Shown: positions 7,071 through 15,912 of the stretch, in pieces | Layout: every line of letters begins with the position of its first letter | How positions within the stretch are numbered: the first letter of the stretch is position 1 | Assembly (NCBI GenBank): GCA_050249615.1 | Contig: JBFWQE010000010.1 | Span: 5,290-69,289, forward strand | DNA: 64,000 nt | Source of the DNA: VFZN01 sp050249615 | GTDB lineage: Bacteria; Acidobacteriota; Vicinamibacteria; Vicinamibacterales; UBA2999 | Reading direction: 5' to 3' | Translations under genes and position numbers: made by a program | The notes under the pieces: model-generated | The model's input: the letters and a program-made list of their open reading frames with translations, nothing else | What the model was told of the DNA's origin: nothing | The model's database searches: none

Positions 7071-9722
7071 ATGCTGCGCGAGCTGGTGGCGTGGTGGCGG
7101 AGGCGGCACGTGGATCGTGAGTTCGACGCCGAGGTGCGGTTTCACCTCGAGCAGGAGACGGAGAAGCTCGTCCGAAGCGGCCTCGGCCCGGACGAGGCCC
7201 GGCGACGGGCGGTCAGGAATTTCGGTCCCATGGACAAGCACAACGCAGACGTTCGGGAGGCGCGCGGCATCAGCTGGGTGGACGAGCTCGTGCAGGACAT
7301 CCGCTACGGCGTGCGCACGCTGGCAAAGAACCCCGGCTACGCGCTGCTCGCCGTTCTCACGCTGGGGCTCGGCATCGGCGCCAACACCGCCATCTTCAGC
7401 GTCATCAACGGCGTCCTGCTGAAGCCGTTGCCCTACGAGCACGGCGATCGGCTGGTTGTCGTCCGCCAGTCCGCGCCGCTCACCGGGCAGAACACGGTCG
7501 GTGTCGCCATCGCGGAGTACTTCGACTACCGGGAACAGGCGGAGGTCTTCGACGGCCTGGTCGAGTACCACCAGATGAACTTCGACCTGCTCAACCGGGG
7601 CGAGCCGGACCGCGTGAGCACGGGCGTGGTGTCGGCCAACTTCTTCGACCTGCTCGGGATCAAGCCGGTGCTCGGGCGCACGTTCGTGGCGTCGGACGAT
7701 GTGCCGGGCGCGGAGGCGGTGCTGGTGCTCAGCCACACCTACTGGCGCACGAAGTTCGGCGGCGACCCGGACATCGTCGGACAAGTGTTCGAGATGAACG
7801 ACCGGCCGCACCGCGTCATTGGCGTGCTGCCCAACGTGCCGCACTACCCCCAGGAGAACGACGTCTACATGCCGGTGCTGGCGTGTCCGTTCCGTGCCGC
7901 GGCGGAGCGGACCATCCCGCGGAACCGGCGGGCGTTCGCCGGCCTCAGCGTCTTCGGCCGCGTGAAGGAAGGCCACACGCACGAAGAGGCGGCGGCGGCC
8001 ATTGCCACCATCAACCGCCGCTTCACCGCGGACCACGCCGGCGTGTATCGCACGGCCACATCCGGCTTCCAGGCCACGACCGTGGACGTGCGGTCGGCGC
8101 TCACCGAGGGCGCGCGCGAGCTGCTGCTGATCCTGATGGGTATCACCAGCCTGGTGCTGCTCATCGCGTGCGCGAACGTGGCGAACCTCACCCTTGCGCG
8201 GATGCTGGGACGCGATCGCGAGCTGGCGCTCCGCTCGGCACTCGGCGCGGGGCGAGGCCGCCTGGTTCGCCAGCTGCTCACCGAGAGCACGCTGCTGGCC
8301 GCGGCGGGCGGCGCTGTGGGCGTGGCGTTCGCGGTCGCCACCGTAGGCATGCTCACCACGTTCGTCGGGCGATTCACGGCGCGCACGGGCGAGGTGTCCA
8401 TCGATCCGGCGGTCCTCGGCTTCACGATGCTCGTCTCCATCGTCACCGGCCTTCTGTTCGGCACGCTGCCGGCGCTCGGCACGCGGGTGAACCTGACGAC
8501 GGCGCTGAAGCAGGGCGGCAGCCAGGCGGGGGACGGCACGGGCCGCCGCCGGATGCAGAGCGCGCTCATCGTCGCGCAAGTGGCCGTGTCGGTCGTGCTG
8601 CTGGTTGGCGCGGCGCTGCTGCTGGCCAGCTTCTATCGCCTGCAACGGGTCGATGCCGGCTACCGATCGGACGGCGTCTTGTCGGCCGAGATCTACGGCA
8701 ACTTTTCACGGTACGGGAACATCAACGCACTCCGGAGGCTCTACCTGCCCGTACTTGAGCGCCTCGAGGGACAGCCTGGTGTCATGTCTGCGGCCATCAC
8801 CAACGCGGTGCCCCTGGCGGGCGCTGCTCCGGGCACGATCCGGTTCGACATCGAGAACCGGGTCACTGATGACCCCGACCGGCGGCCCGCGACGGACATC
8901 CGGATTGCCAGTGACCGGTACTTCGAGACCATCGGCATCCCGCTGCTCAGCGGGCGGACCTTCGGTCCGCTCGACACGGACGAGAGCCTGCGGGTGGCCG
9001 TCATCAATCGGGCGATGTCGCGCTATTGGGACGGCCACGACCCGATCGGAACTCGCGTGACGTTCAACCGGGGCGAGGACTGGTTCACCGTGATCGGTGT
9101 CGTCGGCGACGTCCGGCAGTTTGGCCTCGCCCAGGAAACCGTCGCGCAGGTATACCTGCCCCTGACGCAGTCGCCGCAGACCTTCGCCGGGCAGGTGCTG
9201 GTGCGGACTGCGGGACCGCCTGACGGGTTTGCCGCCGTGCTGCGGCAGAGCGTTCATGCTGTCGACCCGAACCAGCCGGTCGAACGTGTGCAGACCCTGG
9301 ACGACCTGCGTGCGCAGGCACTCGCGGCGCCGCGCCTGACGGCGACGCTGCTGGGCGTGTTCGCGGGACTCGCCCTGCTGGTGACGCTGGCGGGCCTGGG
9401 CGGCGTGATCGCCACCTCGGTCAGGCAGCGCACGCGCGAGTTCGGCGTGCGCATGGCGCTCGGCGCCACGCGGACGGCGGTGTTGACGATGGTGCTGCGG
9501 CAGGGGCTCGTCCTGGTGGGTGTGGGCCTCGCCCTTGGGGTGCTCGGCGCGGCCGTCGCGGGCCGTGTGCTCTCTGCCTACCTGTATCAGACGACCCCGC
9601 GCGACCCACTGATCATCGCGGGCGTCGTCGTGGCGTTCCTGGCCGCCTCCACGCTCGCGTGCCTCGCCCCGGCGCGACGTGCGACGACGGTGGACCCGCT
9701 GATCGCGCTGCGAACGGAGTAG
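7071..9722 (+). CDS. Orphan ABC-type permease, MacB/FtsX duplicated architecture (ADOP type)
   Basis: An 883-residue protein. Residues about 1-75 form the soluble prefix typical of acidobacterial permeases (FDAEVRFHLEQETEKLVRSG, DEARRRAVRNFG). A first membrane helix lies near residues 90-115 (LTLGLGIGANTAIFSVING). A large periplasmic MacB-type domain follows, then three helices near 350-475. The second half repeats the pattern: a helix near 500-525, a periplasmic domain, and three helices near 765-875. No ATPase gene is adjacent, hence orphan. Such proteins may export peptides or toxins or act in envelope signalling; the cargo is unknown. PadR lies immediately upstream, separated by the octamer array. 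Confidence 0.9.
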   Translation: MLRELVAWWRRRHVDREFDAEVRFHLEQETEKLVRSGLGPDEARRRAVRNFGPMDKHNADVREARGISWVDELVQDIRYGVRTLAKNPGYALLAVLTLGLGIGANTAIFSVINGVLLKPLPYEHGDRLVVVRQSAPLTGQNTVGVAIAEYFDYREQAEVFDGLVEYHQMNFDLLNRGEPDRVSTGVVSANFFDLLGIKPVLGRTFVASDDVPGAEAVLVLSHTYWRTKFGGDPDIVGQVFEMNDRPHRVIGVLPNVPHYPQENDVYMPVLACPFRAAAERTIPRNRRAFAGLSVFGRVKEGHTHEEAAAAIATINRRFTADHAGVYRTATSGFQATTVDVRSALTEGARELLLILMGITSLVLLIACANVANLTLARMLGRDRELALRSALGAGRGRLVRQLLTESTLLAAAGGAVGVAFAVATVGMLTTFVGRFTARTGEVSIDPAVLGFTMLVSIVTGLLFGTLPALGTRVNLTTALKQGGSQAGDGTGRRRMQSALIVAQVAVSVVLLVGAALLLASFYRLQRVDAGYRSDGVLSAEIYGNFSRYGNINALRRLYLPVLERLEGQPGVMSAAITNAVPLAGAAPGTIRFDIENRVTDDPDRRPATDIRIASDRYFETIGIPLLSGRTFGPLDTDESLRVAVINRAMSRYWDGHDPIGTRVTFNRGEDWFTVIGVVGDVRQFGLAQETVAQVYLPLTQSPQTFAGQVLVRTAGPPDGFAAVLRQSVHAVDPNQPVERVQTLDDLRAQALAAPRLTATLLGVFAGLALLVTLAGLGGVIATSVRQRTREFGVRMALGATRTAVLTMVLRQGLVLVGVGLALGVLGAAVAGRVLSAYLYQTTPRDPLIIAGVVVAFLAASTLACLAPARRATTVDPLIALRTE

Positions 9723-9733
9723 GCGTCCGCGGG

Positions 9734-9777
9734 AACACGAAGCACACGAAGGCACGACGCACACGAAGACACACGAG
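9734..9777. repeat. Degenerate cacgaag tandem array
   Basis: Repeated acacgaag / gcacacgaag / gcacgacg units in the short space between the permease stop and the convergent PIN toxin gene. No conserved stem or promoter is visible. Confidence 0.7.
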
Positions 9778-9817
9778 CCAGTTGCGAACACAGGCGCGGC
9801 CGGGACCGCAGCGCCGA

Positions 9818-10252
9818 CTACGTGGGAAGCCCCAGTTCCCGCGCGGCCTGCAGCTGGGTGGCGTCGAGACTGACGAACCGGTGCAGGGGGCGCTCCTGGT
9901 GGAACCAGAGGGCCGTGCGCAGGTGCGCGAGGTCGAGCGAGCGGGGCGTCGCCACCGCCGGGACCGGTCCCGCGCAGAGATCGAGCGTGAGATCGCGGAG
10001 CTCGAACTTCGCGATGTCCTCGGTCACCTGGCTCATGCACGCCTCGTACGCCTCGGGCGGCAGGGATCCTTCGCGTGCCAGGCGGATCAGGTTGCGCCTG
10101 GTTTCGAGCACCAGCAGGACGCTCGACAGGAGTTCCGCCCCGGCCATCGTCCCGGGCAGCGACGCGGCTCGCTCTTCCCGCAGCAGGATTCCGAGATACG
10201 CCGAGGTGTCGAGATACAGGCGCCCCGGCCGCACCGCGTCTCGCGCCGTCAC
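9818..10252 (-). CDS. PIN-domain toxin (VapC-like)
   Basis: A 144-residue PIN ribonuclease. The four acidic residues expected for Mg-dependent RNA cleavage are present: Asp15 (YLDTSAYL), Glu50 (LLVLETRRN), Asp107 (SLDLAHLRTA) and Asp130 (FVSLDATQ). It overlaps the antitoxin by 4 bp (ATGA) on the minus strand, the normal toxin-second order. A second module of the same type lies back to back, its start 87 bp from this module's antitoxin start. The target RNA is not predictable. Confidence 0.85.
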   Translation of the reverse strand: MTARDAVRPGRLYLDTSAYLGILLREERAASLPGTMAGAELLSSVLLVLETRRNLIRLAREGSLPPEAYEACMSQVTEDIAKFELRDLTLDLCAGPVPAVATPRSLDLAHLRTALWFHQERPLHRFVSLDATQLQAARELGLPT

Positions 10253-10491
10253 CGCGTCCCCCGGTCTTCATCGAGCACCTCGAAGACGCGGCCCCTGGTG
10301 CTCCTGCGGACCGCCGGGCCCGGGATTCCCTTCCCGACGAGGGCGCCGCGATGGACGTGCGGGGCCCGGGCGGAGACCAGCCGGGCCACGGGCTCGTTGT
10401 GCCGCGTGATGATTATCGTCGCCCCTGCCTCGGCCTCTGCGACTGCTGCCGAGAGCTTCCCCTTCAGGTCCTGAATAGAGATCCGTTCCAT
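10249..10491 (-). CDS. Phd/YefM-type antitoxin of the 9.8-kb PIN toxin
   Basis: An 80-residue antitoxin. MERISIQDLKGKLSAAVAE and ITRHNEPVARLVSA are the Phd/YefM DNA-binding fold; the tail should wrap the PIN toxin. An in-frame ATG lies 93 bp upstream at 10584, but that extension would overlap the divergent module and has no resemblance to the family, so I take the start at 10491. The stop overlaps the toxin start. An inverted repeat just upstream may be its own operator. Confidence 0.8.
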   Translation of the reverse strand: MERISIQDLKGKLSAAVAEAEAGATIIITRHNEPVARLVSARAPHVHRGALVGKGIPGPAVRRSTRGRVFEVLDEDRGTR

Positions 10492-10520
10492 GGTCCTTAT
10501 TATCACCTGAACAAGGACCA
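10491..10520. promoter_or_regulatory. Inverted repeat between two divergent antitoxin genes
   Basis: tggtcctt (10491-10498) and aaggacca (10513-10520) are perfect 8-bp arms separated by 14 bp. The repeat begins at the start codon of the minus-strand antitoxin. A gataat-like -10 for that gene lies within the spacer, so a bound antitoxin would block its own promoter. Confidence 0.5.
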
Positions 10521-10565
10521 GATCCGAACAGCGGCACCGCCGGGCCCCATTTTTCTGGAAATAGC

Positions 10566-10571
10566 TATAAT
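10566..10571 (+). promoter_or_regulatory. -10 box for a probably leaderless antitoxin transcript
   Basis: Consensus tataat ends six bases before the ATG at 10578, so transcription should begin at or next to the start codon. No ribosome site is present. No good -35 match is seen at 17 bp. Confidence 0.5.
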
Positions 10572-10577
10572 AGCCAT

Positions 10578-10922
10578 ATGACAAGCGTCAACATAGCCGA
10601 CCTGAAGAACAACCTGTCGCGCTACCTGGCCCGCGTTCGCGAGGGGGCCGAGCTGACGGTGCTCGACCGCGACACGCCGGTCGCGCGCATTGTCCCCTTC
10701 GCTACCCGTGCAGCCGGTCGAAGGGGGGCAGCCGGTCGCGCGGCGGAAGCGACCGAATCGAAGCAGCGGATGGCCGAACTGCAGCGACTGGGCATTGTCG
10801 GGACCGGTGATCCGGACGGCCTTGCGGACCTCGCGCGCACGCACGCGCCGGTCAAACTCGCCAGGGGCACGCCCAGCGCGGTGGACCTCCTCATTCAGAT
10901 GCGGCGCGAGAGCACGCGGTGA
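10578..10922 (+). CDS. Phd/YefM-type antitoxin with long C-terminal tail
   Basis: A 114-residue antitoxin. MTSVNIADLKNNLSRYLARV and VLDRDTPVARIVPF form the Phd/YefM DNA-binding half. The remaining 65 residues include a helix (EATESKQRMAELQRLGIV) and a proline-rich arm that should bind the toxin. The stop overlaps the GTG start of the PIN gene. The transcript is probably leaderless. It is oriented away from the first module, with 86 bp of shared control region. Confidence 0.85.
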   Translation: MTSVNIADLKNNLSRYLARVREGAELTVLDRDTPVARIVPFATRAAGRRGAAGRAAEATESKQRMAELQRLGIVGTGDPDGLADLARTHAPVKLARGTPSAVDLLIQMRRESTR

Positions 10923-11344
10923 GGTTCTGGGACAGCTCTGCACTCGTGCCGCTCGTCCTGGATGAGCCTGCATCCGCTGAAATGCGGCGTCTCATGCGCG
11001 AGGATGGGGATGCCATCGTGTGGACGCTGGCATCTGTCGAGGTCTTGTCTGCGCTGGCGCGGCTGGAACGATCGTCCCGGGAATTGGACGATCTGCTCGG
11101 CGGCGTGCGGCGCGATGCGCTGGACCGTGTCCGCCGGTGTCACGCGGTGACGATGGTGGACGCGGTGCGGCAGCGGGCGGAGCGGCTGGTGAGCGTGCAC
11201 GCGCTCACCGCCGCCGACACTCTGCAGCTGGCGGCTGCACTGGTGGCGTCTCGCGAGCAGCCGGAGACGCTGGAGTTCGTGACGCTCGACAAGGTGCTCG
11301 CCCGCGTCGCGCGGCTCGAGGGGTTTCCCGTCGTGGGAGTGTGA
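10919..11344 (+). CDS. PIN-domain toxin (VapC-like)
   Basis: A 141-residue PIN ribonuclease starting with GTG inside the end of the antitoxin gene. Acidic residues are Asp5 (RFWDSSALV), Glu41 (ASVEVLSAL), Asp100 (LTAADTLQLAAAL) and Asp124 (FVTLDKVL), all expected for activity. It differs clearly from the toxin at 9.8 kb, so the two modules are not a recent duplication. Confidence 0.85.
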   Translation: MRFWDSSALVPLVLDEPASAEMRRLMREDGDAIVWTLASVEVLSALARLERSSRELDDLLGGVRRDALDRVRRCHAVTMVDAVRQRAERLVSVHALTAADTLQLAAALVASREQPETLEFVTLDKVLARVARLEGFPVVGV

Positions 11345-11350
11345 GGGCCT

Positions 11351-11400
11351 GGCGGGCGCGGGCGGGTGCGAACGCGTGCGGGCAGGTGCGAACGGGTGCA
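11351..11400. repeat. Decamer tandem array (gggtgcgaac / aggtgcgggc family)
   Basis: About five 10-bp units begin within a few bases of the PIN toxin stop codon. The same decamers recur at 20762-20831 (other strand) and 52211-52340. Confidence 0.8.
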
Positions 11401-11467
11401 CGTATGCCCGGCAATTGGGCACAGCGCCGCCTGGCTCCACCCGCGGACGTCGGCCGCACCTGCCCCT

Positions 11468-11683
11468 TCAGCTGGCCGGCTCGAGGCGCTCGAAGCTGAG
11501 CGCGCCGGACGGGCACGCGCTCACCTGGCGTTCGATCTCGTCGGCCGGTGCGCCGGTGACCGTCACCCACGGCGTGCGGGCCACGTCGAACACCGCCGGC
11601 AAGCCGCGCACGCAGTTGGCGGCGTGCGTGCAGATGTCGGGATCGTAGCGCACGATGAATGTCTCGGCGCGGTACTCCTGCAT
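11468..11683 (-). CDS. Small YjdI-type iron-sulfur protein
   Basis: A 71-residue protein of the mono-cluster ferredoxin-like family. Three cysteines stand at C18, C24 (DICTHAANCVRGLP) and C57 (SACPSGALSF), the spacing of the YjdI/Fer4_19 group. It probably carries one Fe-S cluster and transfers electrons, partner unknown. A strong ribosome site (aaggag) precedes the ATG. It lies 18 bp after a DUF4242 gene, at the end of the transcript from the 1262-residue regulator. Confidence 0.8.
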   Translation of the reverse strand: MQEYRAETFIVRYDPDICTHAANCVRGLPAVFDVARTPWVTVTGAPADEIERQVSACPSGALSFERLEPAS

Positions 11684-11701
11684 GGCGGCTCCTTCCAGGG
11701 T

Positions 11702-11968
11702 TTAGACGAACATGTCCGGGCTCACCTCGAGCCCGATCTCCGACACACGGTCGATGGGCAGGCCGGCTCGTCGCGCGTGCTCCCAGAGCAGCGCCGCGTT
11801 CGGCGCCTCGTACTCGCAGTAGATCTTGCCGTCGGCCTCGGAGATGTAGCTCTTGATCCAGACGATGCCGTCCATCGCCGCGATGGCCTGTTTCGAGCGC
11901 CGGGCTGCCTCGGCGAGCTCGTCACGGCTCATCGGGGGAATCGATCGTTCGATGATGAATCGAGGCAT
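11702..11968 (-). CDS. DUF4242 (nickel-binding-like) small protein
   Basis: An 88-residue protein matching the DUF4242/SCO4226-like pattern: MPRFIIERSIPP, then an alternating ferredoxin-like fold with WIKSYISEADGKIYCEYEAP. Family members have been described as nickel-binding; the function here is not established. I take ATG 11968, which has a ggagga ribosome site, rather than the in-frame codon at 12025 that lies inside the regulator gene. It follows the regulator stop by 13 bp and precedes the Fe-S protein. Confidence 0.8.
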   Translation of the reverse strand: MPRFIIERSIPPMSRDELAEAARRSKQAIAAMDGIVWIKSYISEADGKIYCEYEAPNAALLWEHARRAGLPIDRVSEIGLEVSPDMFV

Positions 11969-11981
11969 GGGTCCTCCGGCT

Positions 11982-14900
11982 TCATGACTGTGACAGTTGC
12001 GAGGTGAGGGTGTCCACCGCCTCACGAAGCGAGGCCGTGGCGTCGGCCGTCATCAAACCGCGTGCCTGCGTAAGCTCTTCCCGAGCGAGCTCGACGAGCC
12101 CCGCGTCCAGGTGCAGGAGCGAGAGTCGCTGGAACATCCAGGCCTGTCCGTCCGGGTCGTGAGCCTCGACGCGCACGTCCAGGCTTCGCTCGTACCAGCT
12201 GCGGGCGGTGTCCGGCTCGCCCAGGTCACGGTAGATGTCGCCCAGCAGTGCCATGGCGTGGCCGCGGAGCCGAGATTCGTCCGAGCCGTCCAGCGCGTCG
12301 AGCGAGGCTTCGAGCTGCCGAATCGCCTCGTGCCGGCGGCCGAGCGCGCGCAGCGTGGCGCCGAGCGCGTTGAGCATCAGCGCCAGTGCAGCGGGTGGAC
12401 CATTCCGGCGGAAGATCTCGCACGCCTGCTCGAAGTGCTGCCGGGCCCGGGCGAACCGGCCCTCGGTGAACTCGACGATCCCCAGCGTGTTGAGGTTACG
12501 GCCGCGGGCAGGCTCGTCGGCGGCCTTGACCGCCAGCTGGAGTGCGCGCTCGAGGGTGCCGCGGACGTCCGTCGCCGGGGCACCAGCCTCGCGCAGTCCG
12601 CGGGCGAGACGTTCGAAGGCGGCCAGGCCCCGGCTCGTGAAGCCGAGCCGCTGGGCCGTCTCGGCAGCCCGCCCTGCCGCGTCGATCGCACGGGCCCATT
12701 CGCCGAGCTGGACGCGGACCCAGGCAAGTTGTTCCCAGTGATCGATGACCCCCTCGGTCTCGTGCAGCCGATCGAAGATCGCGAGCGCCTCTTCGAGGCA
12801 AGCCGCGGCCTCCGGCCAGCGGCGTGTCCGCGCGTGGGTGTCCGCGAGTCCCGGCAGCGTCATCGACAGGCCGTGGGCGTAATGCAGCTCGCGGCACCGG
12901 CCCACGCACTCCTCGAACAGCTGCTCGGCGGCGGCTGTGTCCCCGGCGTCCAGGCGCAGCCGCGCGAGCGACAGCACCGAGAACACGCGGTGAATCGGCA
13001 CGCCGCCGGGGATCTGGATGTCGTTCATCACGTGCTCGAGCACGTCGGCGGCGCGCGCCGCCTCGCCGAGCGACGCGAGGACACTGGAGGTGACCTGGTA
13101 GACGTAGGACGCCGCCACGGGCGACAGCCCCTCGACGGCTTCGGCGTCAGCGAGGTGATCCAGCGCCTCCGCGTGGCGACCCTGGGCCCGGAGGACGGCG
13201 GCAATGCTCGTGAGATCCGTGGCGATGCCGTCCCGATCGTCGATGGACCGGGCGATGGCCAGGGCGCGCTGGTTGCACGTTATGGCCTCCGCCTCCTGGC
13301 CGCGCCGCCACTCCGAGAAGCCGAGGGCCCGCCAGGCGCTCCGCTCGACGGCGCGGTAGCCCGTGGCCTGACACAGCTCGAGCGCCCGGGAGATAAGCGG
13401 CCGAGCCTCCTCGAAGCGGCCCTGGATGCTCCGCAGATCGCCGAGCCGCACGAGGGCTTCCGCCAGCAGATCTCGGTGCGGTGAGTCCTCCAGCGCCTGC
13501 AGGGCCCGAGAGAGCAATTGTTCCTGCTGGTTGCGGTCGCCCATCGGCTCCGACGCGCGTTCCTCCAGCAGCAGGATCTCGCCCAGCAGGCGCGGGTCCT
13601 GTTCGGCTGCCGCCAGACGTGTGTACGAGCGCTGCGCCTGCTCCAGCAGATCCACCGCGTGGCCGAACTGCGTGAGCGCGAACGCCCGGCGGGCCGCCCG
13701 CAGCGCGAACTCGGTGGCCCTCGCCCAGGATTCGCTCCTGTTGAAGTGAAAGGCGAGCACGTCGGCGTGACGGTCCACTTGCGTCGCGTGCAAGTCGCAC
13801 AGCAGTTCCGCGAGCCGCCCGTGGAGCGCCTTCCGCTCGAACGCCGGCATGCTGAGGTACGCGACCTCCTGTGTCAGGCTGTGCTTGAACCGGAACGTCG
13901 GCTCCCGGCCCGTCCTGAGCGCCTGCAGGATCCGCGCGCCCAGCAGGCGGCGCAGGCTCGCGTCCAGCGGAGCGGGATCGGGCAGCAGGCGACCCAGAAC
14001 CTCTCGCGTGCACTCCCGTCCCACGACTGCCGCCGTGCGCAGCACCTCGCGGTCGTCCGTGCCCAACCGATCGATCCGAGCGCGAATGACGGCCTGCACC
14101 GTCGAGGGCAGCTGCAGCCCGTCGAGATCCGAAGCGTCTCGGCCCTGGTCGTGCAGGGAGTCGCAGAGCTCCTCGACGAAGAAGGGATTGCCGCCCGTGC
14201 GGGCGTGGACCTGGTGGATGAATTCCGGTGCGATCGGGCCGTCGACGAGCGCCTGGACCAGCGTCCCGGTCTCGGCAGGAGACAGCGGCTCCAGCGTGAG
14301 CGTCTCCACTCCGGCGGGCACGGCGTCTGGCGAAAGACCCTCCGATCGTGACGTCACCAGCACCAGCAGCGGCACTGGTCCTGCGTCCTGCGCCAGCTGG
14401 CGCAGCACGTCAACGGACCCTTCGTCCGCCCAGTGCCAGTCCTCGAGCAGCAGTGCGAGCGGCCGCCGCGCGGCCGCCGCGACGAAGGCCGCCGACAGTG
14501 CCTCGCGCAAGGCGATCTTGAGCTCGAGCCCCTGGAGGTAGGCGGGCAGCGCGTAGGACGTCGACGCGATGCCGAGCAGGTGCAGGTACTGGGGCACGAA
14601 GGTCTCGAGGGAGGGATCGATCGCCTGGACGCCAGCGGTCACCGACGCTTCGTCGGCCGTGCCCGCCACGAGGCCCGTCAGCTCGGCGAACGCCTCGACC
14701 AGCGGCAGGTACGGCCGGCCCTGCGCGGCCGAACGGCCGGTCGCGAATGCCGGACCTCCCTCGTTGACGGCGCGCCGGAACTCGAGCAGCAGGCGGCTCT
14801 TGCCCATGCCCGCCTCACCGAGCAGGTGCAGCACCCGTCCCCCGCGGGTGCAGGTCGCCCCCCAGGCGGCGCGCAGCCGATCGATCTCAGCCGTCCGGCC

Positions 14901-15770
14901 GACGAAGGATGTCAGGCCACGCCGGACCGCGGCGGCGAAGCGCGAGGGGACCGGCACCGGGGCGCCGAGCCTCCGGATCGCCAGCAGGCGCCCGCCCGCC
15001 TGGAGCGGCGGCTTCTCGACGGTCTCGAAGAACGGATCGACGAGCCGCGTGACCCCCTGACCCAGCAGCACCTCGCCATCGCCGGCATGAGCCGCGAGCA
15101 GGCGGGCCTCGTCCACGACCGTGCCTGTGGGTGAGATGCGTCCGTCTGGCGACGCCGCGGTGAGGACCGGTCCGAACGCCAGGCCGCCGGTCAGCGGAAT
15201 CCGCGTGGAGGCCGCCGTCTGGCGCATCGAGTCCGCCGCTCGCGCCGCCCGCACCCCATCGTCTTCCTCCGCGCCAGCAAGGCCAAAGGCCAGCACGGCG
15301 TGATCGCCGAATCTGGCGAGGACGTGCGCGCGGTGTGACTCCCGGCAGACCGCGAGCGCCTCGTTCAGCGCCGAGAGGTCCCGGCCCACCGCGTCCGGGC
15401 CGCGTTCGTCGGCGAGCTGTCCAGGACGCGCGATGCTCAGCACGAGGATGGCCACGTCGCGACGCTCCAGCCGGAGGGGCGCGGCCGCGGCGTTCACGAT
15501 CGACGCGTCGGCGTCGATGCCGGCCGTCGTCGACAGCTCGGTCAGGCGGCGAGGGCCGACGCTCCGCCGCGCCACCCACGCGTCGATCTCCGGCGCCCAC
15601 GCGTACACCGAGGCGAGGCGATCGTGCTGCAGCCGGTGGACGGGCAGGCCCTCTCTCGCTTCCCAGCGCTGCACGGTCCGGACGTCCCGGTTCAGGTACA
15701 CGGCAATCGCCTTCCACGAGTCGAGGCGCGCTTCGTCCGGGCGGGTGGCCATCGCAGCACGACTCAGCAC
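11982..15770 (-). CDS. Large HTH / degenerate cyclase-like / AAA ATPase / TPR regulator
   Basis: A 1262-residue protein. The N-terminus carries a MerR/excisionase-like HTH (WKAIAVYLNRDVRTVQRWE). Residues about 85-260 resemble a class III nucleotidyl cyclase domain (FGDHAVLAFG, GTVVDEARLLAAHAG), but the first metal Asp is absent, so catalysis is unlikely. An AAA module follows near residue 290 with Walker A GEAGMGKS and Walker B LALLLEDWHWAD. The last 550 residues are TPR repeats. The layout matches MalT/AfsR-like signal-transducing ATPases. An ATG six codons later (15752) is an equally plausible start. It leads an operon with the DUF4242 and Fe-S genes. The signal and targets are unknown. Confidence 0.85.
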   Translation of the reverse strand: MLSRAAMATRPDEARLDSWKAIAVYLNRDVRTVQRWEAREGLPVHRLQHDRLASVYAWAPEIDAWVARRSVGPRRLTELSTTAGIDADASIVNAAAAPLRLERRDVAILVLSIARPGQLADERGPDAVGRDLSALNEALAVCRESHRAHVLARFGDHAVLAFGLAGAEEDDGVRAARAADSMRQTAASTRIPLTGGLAFGPVLTAASPDGRISPTGTVVDEARLLAAHAGDGEVLLGQGVTRLVDPFFETVEKPPLQAGGRLLAIRRLGAPVPVPSRFAAAVRRGLTSFVGRTAEIDRLRAAWGATCTRGGRVLHLLGEAGMGKSRLLLEFRRAVNEGGPAFATGRSAAQGRPYLPLVEAFAELTGLVAGTADEASVTAGVQAIDPSLETFVPQYLHLLGIASTSYALPAYLQGLELKIALREALSAAFVAAAARRPLALLLEDWHWADEGSVDVLRQLAQDAGPVPLLVLVTSRSEGLSPDAVPAGVETLTLEPLSPAETGTLVQALVDGPIAPEFIHQVHARTGGNPFFVEELCDSLHDQGRDASDLDGLQLPSTVQAVIRARIDRLGTDDREVLRTAAVVGRECTREVLGRLLPDPAPLDASLRRLLGARILQALRTGREPTFRFKHSLTQEVAYLSMPAFERKALHGRLAELLCDLHATQVDRHADVLAFHFNRSESWARATEFALRAARRAFALTQFGHAVDLLEQAQRSYTRLAAAEQDPRLLGEILLLEERASEPMGDRNQQEQLLSRALQALEDSPHRDLLAEALVRLGDLRSIQGRFEEARPLISRALELCQATGYRAVERSAWRALGFSEWRRGQEAEAITCNQRALAIARSIDDRDGIATDLTSIAAVLRAQGRHAEALDHLADAEAVEGLSPVAASYVYQVTSSVLASLGEAARAADVLEHVMNDIQIPGGVPIHRVFSVLSLARLRLDAGDTAAAEQLFEECVGRCRELHYAHGLSMTLPGLADTHARTRRWPEAAACLEEALAIFDRLHETEGVIDHWEQLAWVRVQLGEWARAIDAAGRAAETAQRLGFTSRGLAAFERLARGLREAGAPATDVRGTLERALQLAVKAADEPARGRNLNTLGIVEFTEGRFARARQHFEQACEIFRRNGPPAALALMLNALGATLRALGRRHEAIRQLEASLDALDGSDESRLRGHAMALLGDIYRDLGEPDTARSWYERSLDVRVEAHDPDGQAWMFQRLSLLHLDAGLVELAREELTQARGLMTADATASLREAVDTLTSQLSQS

Positions 15771-15912
15771 GCCCGTAAGGGTGGCTGACGGCGGCGCATT
15801 CTACACCACGACAAAGTGCGGCAGTGCGAGCACGCCGGACCTTGCCGTGGTACGGATGCGGCGGGCCGCGGCTATCGTCCCCTCCGGCCACTTTGACCAG
15901 GAGGGACGAGCC

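Noticed and set aside
11982..15778. Several plus-strand open frames opposite the 1262-residue regulator.
   Set aside because: They have low-complexity Arg/Ser/Ala-rich products, and the minus strand has clear Walker, HTH and TPR motifs.
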